Under the pieces are notes generated by a model. That model did not search any database. It saw only the letters and a program-made list of their open reading frames with translations, and was not told where the DNA came from. This document shows positions 7,627 to 16,457 of a stretch of DNA of 64,000 nt, in pieces (the stretch's first letter is position 1; the number at the start of each line of letters is the position of its first letter). The stretch is taken from positions 124,001 through 188,000 of the forward strand of contig CAVRFX010000021.1 of the NCBI GenBank assembly GCA_963720645.1, written 5' to 3'. A program made the translations under genes and the position numbers. The stretch is from RYN-230 sp963720645. GTDB lineage: Bacteria > Actinomycetota > Actinomycetes > Streptosporangiales > Streptosporangiaceae.

Positions 7627-8805
7627 TCAGAGCTTGCGGTCGACGGCGAATCCGTCGGGCACGATCACGTCGTCGGGTGACAGGTCGCGGATGGAGGCCT
7701 TGCCCAGGCCCAGCAGCGTCTCGCTGACCCCCTGGCGCAGGATCTCGATCACGTTGGTGACGCCGCGCTCGCCGGCGGCGGCCATGCCCCACAGGTAGGC
7801 CCGGCCGATCATCACCGCGTGCGCGCCCAGGGCCAGGGCCTTGACCACGTCGCTGCCCCGCCGGATCCCCCCGTCCAGCAGCACCTCGATCTGGTCGCCG
7901 ACCGCGTCGGCCACGCCGGGCAGGCACCGGATGGTGGCGGGCGTGGAGTCGAGGTTGTTGCCGCCGTGGTTGGACACCGAGATCGCGGTGGCCCCGATAT
8001 CGACGGCGCGGCGGGCGTCGTCCGGCCGGGTGATGCCCTTGATCATGAACGGGCCGCCCCACTGCTCCCGCAGCCAGGCGAGGTCGGTCCAGGTCGGCGG
8101 GGCCGAGCCCATCCACTGGCCGTACGCGCCGAAGAACGTGGGGACCTGCGCGTCGCGGGCGCCCAGGTTGGGCACGCCCAGGTCGGGCAGCGAGCCGCTG
8201 CGGATCCAGCGCGCCAGGTAGGCCGGCCTGATCGCCACCTGCGGGATGTGCCGGACCATGGCCTCGAGGTTCAGGTGCTCGGGGATCCACGGGCTGCCCC
8301 AGTCCCGCCGGGAGTCGAACACCCAGTCCAGCGTGACGATCAGGCCCTTGGCACCGGCCGCGCGGGCCCGCTCGGCCCGGGCCAGGATGTCCTCCCGGGT
8401 GCCCACCCAGTAGCTCTGGAACAGCAGCTTGCTGATGGCCTTCCCGACCTCCTCGACCGGCTTCGACGCGAACGACGACAGGCCCATGGCCGTGCCCGCG
8501 GCGGCGGCCGCCCGGGCCACCGCCACCTCACCGTCCGGGTGCACGGCCTGCACCCCGGTCGGCGAGAGCAGCACCGGCAGGCTGACCTCCTGGCCCATCA
8601 CGGTGGTGGCCAGCTCACGGGTGGCCGGCAGATCGGCCACGTGCGGCCGGAGCCGGAGCTCGGAGAACGCGCCGACGTTGTCGTTCATCGTCACCCCGGC
8701 TTCCGCGCCGGCGACCAGGGCCATGTACACCGACTTCGGCAGCCGGCGCCTGGCGCGGCGCTGGGCCTCGGCAACGGTCTCGAACCAGGTCCTCGTGCTT
8801 GCCAT
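7627..8805 (-). CDS. mftD: MftD-like FMN-dependent alpha-hydroxyacid dehydrogenase
   Basis: A 392-residue TIM-barrel flavoenzyme of the lactate oxidase/glycolate oxidase family. The ATG at 8805 (MASTRTWFETVAEAQRRA) is chosen because it matches the MftD N-terminus I remember. Signatures include SPTGVQAVHPDGEVAVARAA, GLSSFASKPVEEV, the catalytic SNHGGNN histidine and the FMN-binding DGGIRRGSDVVKALALGA. MftD makes pre-mycofactocin by oxidising the MftC-derived intermediate. No mftA, mftB, mftC or mftE is seen nearby, so this may be a paralogue working on another hydroxy acid or peptide. The pairing with a TetR gene and palindromic operator does resemble the mycofactocin locus. Confidence 0.8.
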   Translation of the reverse strand: MASTRTWFETVAEAQRRARRRLPKSVYMALVAGAEAGVTMNDNVGAFSELRLRPHVADLPATRELATTVMGQEVSLPVLLSPTGVQAVHPDGEVAVARAAAAAGTAMGLSSFASKPVEEVGKAISKLLFQSYWVGTREDILARAERARAAGAKGLIVTLDWVFDSRRDWGSPWIPEHLNLEAMVRHIPQVAIRPAYLARWIRSGSLPDLGVPNLGARDAQVPTFFGAYGQWMGSAPPTWTDLAWLREQWGGPFMIKGITRPDDARRAVDIGATAISVSNHGGNNLDSTPATIRCLPGVADAVGDQIEVLLDGGIRRGSDVVKALALGAHAVMIGRAYLWGMAAAGERGVTNVIEILRQGVSETLLGLGKASIRDLSPDDVIVPDGFAVDRKL

Positions 8806-8864
8806 CTCAGAGCTCCGTAACGCCGGCGTCCGGCGATCTCGGCGGGCGGCCATCCCGTCGCCTG

Positions 8865-8878
8865 ACTGAGTACTCAGT
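8865..8878. promoter_or_regulatory. palindromic operator ACTGAGTACTCAGT
   Basis: A perfect 14-bp palindrome 60 bp upstream of the MftD-like start, followed by TTAATACG. Its size and position fit a TetR-family operator overlapping the promoter of the mftD-tetR transcript. Confidence 0.65.
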
Positions 8879-9204
8879 TTAATACGAGCCTTCCGGGGGC
8901 CGTTGGACGCGGCCGGGAATGCGGGCACCGTCGTGCGCTCGCGGCGCGGCGTGTCCGGTGCCGGGGCCCTGGAACGGACGGGCGCGCGCCGGCCGCCGGT
9001 GCGTAGGCCACGTCCAGGCCCGGCTGAATCGTGCCGGACGCCATTCTTTTTCCTACTAAACTGTTTCTGATTATAGGTAATACGCGGCCGGCCCGGGTCC
9101 GGCGATTCGGGCAGGGGGCCTTCTTCCCTGCTGGCCGCGCAATGTCTATATTTGAATCTTTGTTAATAGGAATTCGGCCAGTCCGGGAGAAGGATGAGCC
9201 AGCG
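8879..9204. other. divergent intergenic region with AT-rich islands
   Basis: Between the divergent MftD-like and TauE genes. Bases about 9041-9085 and 9140-9175 drop to roughly 40 percent G+C or less. They contain TATA-like strings (GATTATAGG, TCTATATTTG, TTAATAGG) that probably hold the TauE promoter. No gene is seen. Confidence 0.5.
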
Positions 9205-10230
9205 ATGACCCTCAATCCCTATATCGTCCTGGGCAGCGCGGTCGTGGGGCTGCTGGTCGGGCTGACCGGGGCGGGCGGCGGCGCGCTGATGACCCCGATG
9301 CTGATCCTGCTGTTCGGGGTGAAGCCGTCGGCGGCCATCTCCAGCGACCTGGTCGCCGCCGTGCTGATGCGGCCGGTCGGCGCCGCGGTGCACCTGCGCA
9401 AAGGCACCGTCAACCTGCGCCTGGTCGGCTGGATGGTGGTCGGCTCGGTGCCGATGGCGTTCGTCGGTGCTTACCTGCTGCATCTGCTCGGCGGGAGTTC
9501 TGCGCAGCAGAAGCACGTCGAGGTCGCCCTGGGCACCGCGCTGCTTGTCGGGGCGGCCGCCATGGTGTTCCGCTACATCCTGGACCGCCGGTCCGGCAAC
9601 CAGCGGATCGGCACCGTGCACAAGATCAACGTGCGCCCCGTGCCGACCATCCTGATCGGCATGATCGGTGGCGTGATCGTGGGCCTGACCTCGGTCGGCT
9701 CCGGGTCACTGATGATCGTGCTGCTGCTGTTCCTCTACCCGCTGCTCAGCGCCGGGCAGCTGGTCGGCACCGACCTGACCCAGGCGGTTCCGCTCACCGC
9801 GGCGGCCGCCCTGGGCGCCCTGATCTTCGGGACCGTCCAGTTCGGGGTGACCGCGTCGCTCGTGGCCGGCAGCGTGCCCGCGGTGCTGATCGGCTCCTAT
9901 CTCTCGTCGAGGGCGCCGGACCGCTACATCCGGCCCATCATCACCTTCGTGATCTTCGCGTCGGGCCTGAAGTACGTGGGGGTCGGCACGACCGCGCTGG
10001 GCTGGATCCTGTGCGTGGTCGCGCTCGGCGGCGGCGGCTACTGGCTGGCCCGGGTCCGGCCGTGGGAGAACGGGCGCCCGGCCGCCGACGGCCCTGTACC
10101 AGCCACCTCACCCAACGGGCAGGAATCCGTCCCGCCCAACGGGCACCGGCCGGCCCCGCCCGACGGGCCGCCTGCCGTGCCCCGCCCCGGCGAGCCGGGC
10201 CTTGACAACGATTACGCGCCAAACGGGTAA
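9205..10230 (+). CDS. TauE/SafE family sulfite/anion exporter
   Basis: A 341-residue membrane protein with about eight hydrophobic segments arranged as two repeats. The first half begins GLLVGLTGAGGGALMTPMLIL; the second has GGVIVGLTSVGSGSLMIVLL, the duplicated G-x-GGG/GSG signature of the TauE/SafE family. The ATG at 9205 has GAGAAGGA about 10 nt upstream. After the last helix there is a 50-residue Pro/Asn/Gly-rich cytoplasmic tail (PNGQESVPPNGHRPAPPDG) not usual for the family. It probably exports sulfite, sulfoacetate or a related organic anion. The divergent MftD-like gene offers no clear functional link. Confidence 0.85.
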   Translation: MTLNPYIVLGSAVVGLLVGLTGAGGGALMTPMLILLFGVKPSAAISSDLVAAVLMRPVGAAVHLRKGTVNLRLVGWMVVGSVPMAFVGAYLLHLLGGSSAQQKHVEVALGTALLVGAAAMVFRYILDRRSGNQRIGTVHKINVRPVPTILIGMIGGVIVGLTSVGSGSLMIVLLLFLYPLLSAGQLVGTDLTQAVPLTAAAALGALIFGTVQFGVTASLVAGSVPAVLIGSYLSSRAPDRYIRPIITFVIFASGLKYVGVGTTALGWILCVVALGGGGYWLARVRPWENGRPAADGPVPATSPNGQESVPPNGHRPAPPDGPPAVPRPGEPGLDNDYAPNG

Positions 10231-10283
10231 CCATCCCTCGGCGCGCCCGGGCGGTCCCGCAGTCATTCAGTAGCGTCCGCAGT

Positions 10284-13200
10284 ATGGGCCGGAGCCTGGG
10301 GACGGACGTGCGCGACACCGTCCCCCGGCCCGGTGGCAGCGGGGCGGCGCGCGGGTCCCGGGTGCTGTTCGTCCTGAATCGCGCCCGGTCCGCGCCGCTG
10401 CTGCCCGCCAGCCTGCTGCTGGCCATCCTGGTCTCGGTGACCGTGACCACCGGACTGGCCGGGTTCGCCGGGCGGGCGCTCCCCGCGGCGGCCCGCGCCC
10501 GGCTGGCCCGCGCCCCGGCTACCCCGATCCAGGTCAGCGGGCAGTTCGGCGCTGCACAGGCGCGCGCCGACGAGCCCGTCATCCGTTCCCTGGTCCGGTC
10601 GGCGCTGGGCACGGTCCCGTTCGCGCTGGCCACCGGGCGCTGGTCGGACCAGCTGGCGCTGCCGCGGCCGCCCGGCGCGTCCCAGCCCCCGCTGATCCAG
10701 GCGGCGGTGCTCAGCGGGGTCCGGGCCCACGTCACGCTGACCGCCGGGACCTGGCCCGGGCCCCGGCGCCCCGGTGCGCCGCTCAGCGTCGCGCTGCCGG
10801 TGACCACCGCCCGCCTGCTCCACTTCTCGGTCGGGCAGGTCCTGGTGCTGCCGGACAGCCTGACCGGCACGCCGGTGCGGCTGACGGTGACCGGCCTGTT
10901 CCGGCCCCGGGACCCGGCCGCGCCGTACTGGCGGCTCAGCCTGCTCGGGATCTCGGGAAAGCTCGTCCAGGGCACGTTCGTCACCTACGGCCCGATGCTC
11001 GCCGACGCGTCCGCGCTGGGGCCTGGCGGGCTGCCGGTGAGCGCCGCGTCCTGGCTGATCACCGTGGACACCGCGGCCATCCCGCCCGGCCGCGCCGGCG
11101 GGCTGGGGCACCGGCTGGGCGGCGTGGTCGCCGAGCTGCGGGGCCGGGCGGATCTCGGCGGCCTCCAGGTGACCACGGGGCTGCCGGGGATCCTGGGTGC
11201 CCTGGCCAGCAGCCTGGTGGTGTCCCGGTCGCTGCTGCTGATCGGCTCGCTGGAACTGCTGCTGCTGGCCACCGCCGCGGCCGCGCTGGCCGCGCGGCTG
11301 CTCGCGAGTCAGCGCGAGGGGGAGACGGCACTGCTCTCGGCCCGCGGGGCGGCCCGGGAGCAGCTGCTGCTGGCCACCCTGGCCGAGGCGGCCCTGCTGG
11401 CCCTGACCGGCGCGGTGGCCGGGATCGTGGCGGGCAGTTATCTCGCGGACGTGCTCATGCCGGCCGCCGGGCTCCCGGCCGGCCGCCTGGCGGGAGGACT
11501 GCCCGGCGCAGTGCGCCGCACTCTCACCGCCGGGGCCTGGTGGCCGGCGGCGGTGATCGTGGCGGGCGTCATCGCGGTGATGATGTGGCCGTCGCTGCGC
11601 CCGGTCACGCCAGGCACCGCCCGGGCCCGCCGGGGGCGGCCGGCCGTGCTGGCCGCCACGGCCCGGGCCGGGCTCGATGCGGCGCTCATCGCGCTCGGGG
11701 TCCTGGCGCTCTGGGAACTGCGCCGCTACTCCGCCGCCCCCCGGCTGTCCGGGGGCACGCTCGGCATCGACCCCGTGCTCGCCGTGGCCCCGGTGCTGGC
11801 CCTGGCCGGGATCGCCCTGCTGCCCCTGCGGGTCCTGCCGGCCGCCGCGCGCCTGCTGGACCGGCTGAGCGCGCGGGGCCGGCGGCTCACCGCGGCCCTG
11901 GCCAGCTGGCAGGTGAGCCGGCGGGCGGTGCGGGAGGGCAGCCCGGTGCTGCTCGTGGTCCTCGCCGTGGCCACCGGCACGCTGGTGCTCGCCCAGCATC
12001 AGAGCTGGCGCCAGTCCCAGCTCGACCAGGCCGCGTTCGCGGCCGGGGCGGACGTCCGGGTCAGCCTGGCCTCACCCCTCCCGCTCGGCGGCGGCGGCCC
12101 GCCCGGGCGGGCCCGCGGCGCGATGCCGGTCGCGGCCACCGACAGCGGGTTCACCGTCCTGGCCCTCGACGCCACGAAGGCGGCGGGCACCGTGCTGCTG
12201 CGGCCGGACCTGTCCAGCCTGCCGGCCGCCCGGCTCTGGCGGCAGATCACGCCGCGCACCGCCGGGCCGGGACTGGCCCTGCCCGGCCGTCCCGCCCGGC
12301 TGGCCATCGGGGCTGCCCTGCTGCCGCCGCACGGAGCGCAGCCGGCGGCCCGGCCCGGCCGGCCGCGCGCCGGGGTGGTCAGCCTGTCCGTGGAGGACGG
12401 CTCGGGTGCGGTCTACACGGTCCCCGCGGGGACGCTGCCCGCCGACGGCCGCGTCCACCAGCTGGTGGGCGCTCTCGGCGCGGGCCGGGCCCGTTACCCG
12501 CTGCGGCTGCTGGGCCTGTCGGTGAGTTACCAGCTGCCCGGGTTCCCGGCGCCGGCCGGCCCCAGCGCGGCGGCCCAGGCGGCGGCGCGGCGGGCCGAGC
12601 AGCGCCGCGCGGCCGCCCGCGCCACGCTGGCCGTCCATGCCCTGGCGGTATCCCCGCGGACCTCGGGCGGCTTCCCGCCGCCGTTCGCCGGGGCAGCCGC
12701 CCTGGTCCCGTGGCACGCGGCGGCGTCCGCGGACCTCGCCAATCCCCAGGCCCCCGGGATCGCGCCTGCCGTCACCTCCTGGCGGGCCAGCGGGGACGGG
12801 GCCGCACTGACGTTCACCGTCGGGGCCGGGCACCTGGTCCAGCGCAGCGGGCTGCCGCCGCGGCCGGTGACCGGCCAGCTGGTGCTCAGTGCCGGGGCTC
12901 CCCCGCTGCCGGTCCCGGTGCTCGCGACCCGGGCGTTCCTCAGCTCCGCGGGGGCTCGCCTCGGTGAGGTCGTCCCGCTGCCGGTGGGAAACGCGAACGT
13001 CCCGGTCCGGCTCGTGGCCGGGGTGCGGGCCTTCCCGGCCACCGGGGGGGCCGGGCCCGCCGTGATCATCGACCAGGCCTGGCTGCAGCAGGCCCTTGCC
13101 GCGCAGTCGCAGCCGCCGCTGCCGGTGACCCAGTGGTGGGTGGGCGGCACGCACGGCCCCCCGGCTGGGCTGCCTCCCGGGGCCACCGTGGTGACCGTGG

Positions 13201-13664
13201 CCGGATCGGCGGCCCGGCTGCTCGGCGACCCGCTGCCGAACGTCCCCCAGCGCTCGCTGCTGGTGGTCGCGGCGGCGGCCGGGTTGCTGGCCTGCCTGGG
13301 GTCCGTGGTCAGCGTGGTGGCCACGATCCGGGAACGCCGCCCGCAGCACGCCCTGCTCGAGGCCCTCGGGGTGGGCCGGGCCGCGCGGGCCCGGCAGCTG
13401 GCCCTGGAACAGCTCATGCTCGGCGTGCCCGGTGCGGTGGCCGGGGTGATCATCGGGGCCGCGCTGGCCTACCTGCTGATCCCCCCCGTCACTCTCACCG
13501 CCGGCGGCAGTGCCCCATTCCCGCCGGTACGCGTGGTGATCCCGCTGGGCTGGACCGCCCTGCTGGCGCTGGGCATCGCCGCGGTTCCGGTCGTGGCCGC
13601 GGCCGCGGCCGGCGCGTACCGGCCCGATCCCGCGGCCGGGCTCCGGGCCGGGGAGAGCGGATGA
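10284..13664 (+). CDS. FtsX-like ABC transporter permease (first)
   Basis: A very large permease, 1126 residues. It starts with a short basic N-terminus, a first membrane helix (residues about 45-60), a long exported region, then a helix trio with QREGETALLSARGA, the cytoplasmic coupling loop typical of FtsX/MacB permeases. A second exported domain follows, then a final helix trio with RERRPQHALLEALGVGRAAR. This double FtsX layout is seen in actinobacterial MacB-type exporters thought to move antibiotics, lipids or envelope components. It overlaps the next permease by 4 nt (ATGA), so they are translationally coupled. The substrate is unknown. Confidence 0.88.
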   Translation: MGRSLGTDVRDTVPRPGGSGAARGSRVLFVLNRARSAPLLPASLLLAILVSVTVTTGLAGFAGRALPAAARARLARAPATPIQVSGQFGAAQARADEPVIRSLVRSALGTVPFALATGRWSDQLALPRPPGASQPPLIQAAVLSGVRAHVTLTAGTWPGPRRPGAPLSVALPVTTARLLHFSVGQVLVLPDSLTGTPVRLTVTGLFRPRDPAAPYWRLSLLGISGKLVQGTFVTYGPMLADASALGPGGLPVSAASWLITVDTAAIPPGRAGGLGHRLGGVVAELRGRADLGGLQVTTGLPGILGALASSLVVSRSLLLIGSLELLLLATAAAALAARLLASQREGETALLSARGAAREQLLLATLAEAALLALTGAVAGIVAGSYLADVLMPAAGLPAGRLAGGLPGAVRRTLTAGAWWPAAVIVAGVIAVMMWPSLRPVTPGTARARRGRPAVLAATARAGLDAALIALGVLALWELRRYSAAPRLSGGTLGIDPVLAVAPVLALAGIALLPLRVLPAAARLLDRLSARGRRLTAALASWQVSRRAVREGSPVLLVVLAVATGTLVLAQHQSWRQSQLDQAAFAAGADVRVSLASPLPLGGGGPPGRARGAMPVAATDSGFTVLALDATKAAGTVLLRPDLSSLPAARLWRQITPRTAGPGLALPGRPARLAIGAALLPPHGAQPAARPGRPRAGVVSLSVEDGSGAVYTVPAGTLPADGRVHQLVGALGAGRARYPLRLLGLSVSYQLPGFPAPAGPSAAAQAAARRAEQRRAAARATLAVHALAVSPRTSGGFPPPFAGAAALVPWHAAASADLANPQAPGIAPAVTSWRASGDGAALTFTVGAGHLVQRSGLPPRPVTGQLVLSAGAPPLPVPVLATRAFLSSAGARLGEVVPLPVGNANVPVRLVAGVRAFPATGGAGPAVIIDQAWLQQALAAQSQPPLPVTQWWVGGTHGPPAGLPPGATVVTVAGSAARLLGDPLPNVPQRSLLVVAAAAGLLACLGSVVSVVATIRERRPQHALLEALGVGRAARARQLALEQLMLGVPGAVAGVIIGAALAYLLIPPVTLTAGGSAPFPPVRVVIPLGWTALLALGIAAVPVVAAAAAGAYRPDPAAGLRAGESG

Positions 13665-16435
13665 GACGGCGGATCGCCGCGGGCGCGGCCGCCCTGGCCG
13701 GGACCGGGGCCGCCGCCAGCCTCGCGCTGGCCCTGCTGGTCCTGGTGGGCGTGTTCGTCGCCGTCGCCGTGCCCCGGGCCAGCCTCGGCTACCGCACAGC
13801 GGTGCTGCAGCGGAGCTTCCGCGGCCTGTCCTCGACGGCGACCACGGTCCTGGCCGACGCCACCATCAGCGGGCTGACCGGCCACGCCCTCAGCGCGACC
13901 CAGCTGGACGCGGCCCGCAGCCAGCTCGCGGCCGGCCTGCGCCGCGACAGCCTCCCGCTGGCGCCTCCCGCCGCCGAGTGGTCCGGCATGGCCAGCGGCT
14001 CGAGCCAGTTCTCCGTGGCCGGCCGGGCCCGGGCCACCACCCTGGCCCCGCCCCAGCTGGAGCTGCTCTACCGCAGCGGGCTGGGCCGCAACGCGCGGCT
14101 GGTCGCCGGTTCCCTGCCCGCCGCGGCCAGACTCCCCGGCGCCGCCGCACCAGGTTCGCCGGCCTCGCAGGCCGGGGCGGGCGGCACCGCCCCGGCGACC
14201 TTCCAGGTCGCCGTCACCCAGGCCACCGCCGGCCGGTTCGGCCTGCACCCCGGTTCGCGGCTGCGGGCCGCGGGCGAGGTCATCGCCGTCACGGGGATCA
14301 TCCGGCCGCTCCGCCCAGCTTCCTCGTTCTGGACCGTCGACCCGGTCGCGGCCGCGCCGCTGCTGACCTATCCCACCCCGAACTCCGCGCCGTACCTGAG
14401 CACCGGGGCGTTCGTGTCCGCCGCCGAACTGCCGGCCCTTCAGCAGGCCTACGTGACGCAGGCGCCGCTGCGGGCGATCTGGAGCTTCCCGCTGACCCTG
14501 CGCGGGGTCACCGCCGATCAGGCGGCGGCCCTGGCCCGGGCGCTGCTGGCGATCGGCTACCTGCCCGCGGTGGCCGGGGTAAGCACCAGCCTCAACACGT
14601 CGGCGGGCCAGGCCGCCACCGTCCAGGTCAGCCTGAGCAGCGGCCTGGCCGCCACGCTGCCGTCGTTCGTGGCGACCGACGACGCGGTGCAGCGCGTGCT
14701 GTCGCTGATGTTCGTCAGCCTGGCCGTGATCGGGGCGGTGGTGGTGCTGCTCGGGGCCCGGCTGGTGGCGGCCCGGCGCCGTGGCGAGTTCACCATGATG
14801 CGGGCCCGCGGTGCCTCGCTCCGGCAGGTCGCCGGCGTCGCGCTGGGCAGCGGGGCGGCCGTGGTCCTGCCGGCCGCGGCCCTCGGGGCGGTCGCCGCCG
14901 TCGCGGTGACCCCGGGGCCGGCCTCGCGGCTCGCGTGGTGGCTGGCCGGCCTGATCGCCGGGACCGCGCTGGCCGGCCCGCCGCTGCTGGCGGCGTGGCA
15001 GCAGCGCGCCCCCCGCCGCACCGCGGCGCCCGCCCCGCCGGGCCGCCGCCGGGCCGCGGCCAGGCGGCGCCTGGTCGCCGACGCCGCGCTCGTCCTCGGG
15101 TCCGCTGGCGGCCTGATCCTGCTCCGCCAGCAGGGACTGCCCCCGCCCGGCCAGGTGGACCTGTTCACCAGCGCGGCCCCCGTGCTCGCGGCCCTGCCGG
15201 TCGCGGTGCTGGTCATGCGGGCCTACCCGGTGGTCCTGCGGCGGCTGGCCCGGCTGGCCCGGCGGCGCCGCGGGGTGGTGCTGCTGGTCGGCTTCGCGCG
15301 CGGCAGCGCCGCGGCGGCGGCCGGGGTGCTGCCCGCGTTCGCGCTCGTCCTCGCGTTCGCGGTGATCGCCTTCGCCGGCATGGCCCGCGGCGCGGTGGCC
15401 CAGGCCGACGTGACGGCGTCCTGGCAGGCCGCGGGCGCGGACGCGCTCGTCACCGTGCCCGCCGTCGGTGCGGGGATCGCCCCCGCCGCGCAGCACCGGA
15501 TCACCACGGTGCCGGGCGTCCGGCGCTCGGCCGCGGTAGCGGTGGCCCAGGGGACGTCCGGCCAGGGGCTGCAGCTGCCGGTGGTCATCGTGGATCCGGG
15601 ACAGTACGCGGCGCTGGCCGCCACCACCCCGGGCCCGCCGTTCCCGGCCGCGGCGCTAGCCCGGCCGGCGGCGCCGGGCAGGCCGGTGCCGGCCCTCGTC
15701 TCGCCCGCGGCCCAGGGCATCCTCGGCCCGCGCAGCGGGCTGGACGTGGCCGGCCGGCAGCTGCGCATCCGGGTCGCCGGGACGGTGGCCGCCATCGCGG
15801 GCGGGGCCGCGGGCACCCAGTTCGCGGTCGTGCCCCGGTGGGCGCTGGGCCCGGGGGCCCCGGCCCCGACCGTCGTCGCGGTGACCGGCCCCCGGCTCGA
15901 TCAGGCGGCGCTGCTCCGCGCGGCCCATCAGGCCGTTCCCGGCGCCCAGGTCACGCTGCGCTCCCGGCTGCTGGCCGCGATCGCGGGCGCGCCCCTGCCG
16001 CACGGCGGGTTCGTCTCGTTCGCCCAGGGAGCCGCCGCGGCCGGCGGGTTCAGCCTGCTCGTCGTGCTGCTGACCCAGGTGCTCGGCGCGCGGTCCCGGG
16101 AGCTGACCCTGGCCCGGCTGGGCACGATGGGCCTGGCCGCGGCCCAGTCGCGGCGGATCATGGCGGTCGAGACGCTGCCCGCGATCCTGGCCGCCGCCGT
16201 GGGCGGGACCGTCTGCGCGCTGCTGATGGTCCCCCTGGTCGGCCCGGCGGTCAACCTCGCGGCGTTCACCGGAACCCCGGTGACCGTGCCGCTGCGCGCC
16301 GACCCGGCCGCCATCGCGGTCGCCGCGGCGGCGCTGCTGGTGCTGGGCGCGCTGACGCTGGCGGTCTCCGGCAGGCTGGCCCGGGGCCGTGGCGCAGCCC
16401 GGGCCCTGCGGGCCGGTGAGACGGCGGATGGCTGA
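13661..16435 (+). CDS. FtsX-like ABC transporter permease (second)
   Basis: A 924-residue permease. The start ATG at 13661 overlaps the stop of the upstream permease (ATGA). One helix at residues 10-35 is followed by an exported region. The coupling loop RRRGEFTMMRARGASLRQVAG precedes a helix pair; a second exported domain and a final FtsX helix trio with ARSRELTLARLGTMGL follow. Together with the 10284 gene it should form the heterodimeric membrane part of one exporter energised by the two ATPases downstream. Composition is extremely G+C rich and alanine-rich, as in its partner. Confidence 0.88.
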   Translation: MRRRIAAGAAALAGTGAAASLALALLVLVGVFVAVAVPRASLGYRTAVLQRSFRGLSSTATTVLADATISGLTGHALSATQLDAARSQLAAGLRRDSLPLAPPAAEWSGMASGSSQFSVAGRARATTLAPPQLELLYRSGLGRNARLVAGSLPAAARLPGAAAPGSPASQAGAGGTAPATFQVAVTQATAGRFGLHPGSRLRAAGEVIAVTGIIRPLRPASSFWTVDPVAAAPLLTYPTPNSAPYLSTGAFVSAAELPALQQAYVTQAPLRAIWSFPLTLRGVTADQAAALARALLAIGYLPAVAGVSTSLNTSAGQAATVQVSLSSGLAATLPSFVATDDAVQRVLSLMFVSLAVIGAVVVLLGARLVAARRRGEFTMMRARGASLRQVAGVALGSGAAVVLPAAALGAVAAVAVTPGPASRLAWWLAGLIAGTALAGPPLLAAWQQRAPRRTAAPAPPGRRRAAARRRLVADAALVLGSAGGLILLRQQGLPPPGQVDLFTSAAPVLAALPVAVLVMRAYPVVLRRLARLARRRRGVVLLVGFARGSAAAAAGVLPAFALVLAFAVIAFAGMARGAVAQADVTASWQAAGADALVTVPAVGAGIAPAAQHRITTVPGVRRSAAVAVAQGTSGQGLQLPVVIVDPGQYAALAATTPGPPFPAAALARPAAPGRPVPALVSPAAQGILGPRSGLDVAGRQLRIRVAGTVAAIAGGAAGTQFAVVPRWALGPGAPAPTVVAVTGPRLDQAALLRAAHQAVPGAQVTLRSRLLAAIAGAPLPHGGFVSFAQGAAAAGGFSLLVVLLTQVLGARSRELTLARLGTMGLAAAQSRRIMAVETLPAILAAAVGGTVCALLMVPLVGPAVNLAAFTGTPVTVPLRADPAAIAVAAAALLVLGALTLAVSGRLARGRGAARALRAGETADG

Positions 16436-16457
16436 CCATGACGGGGAGGCGAGGCAG

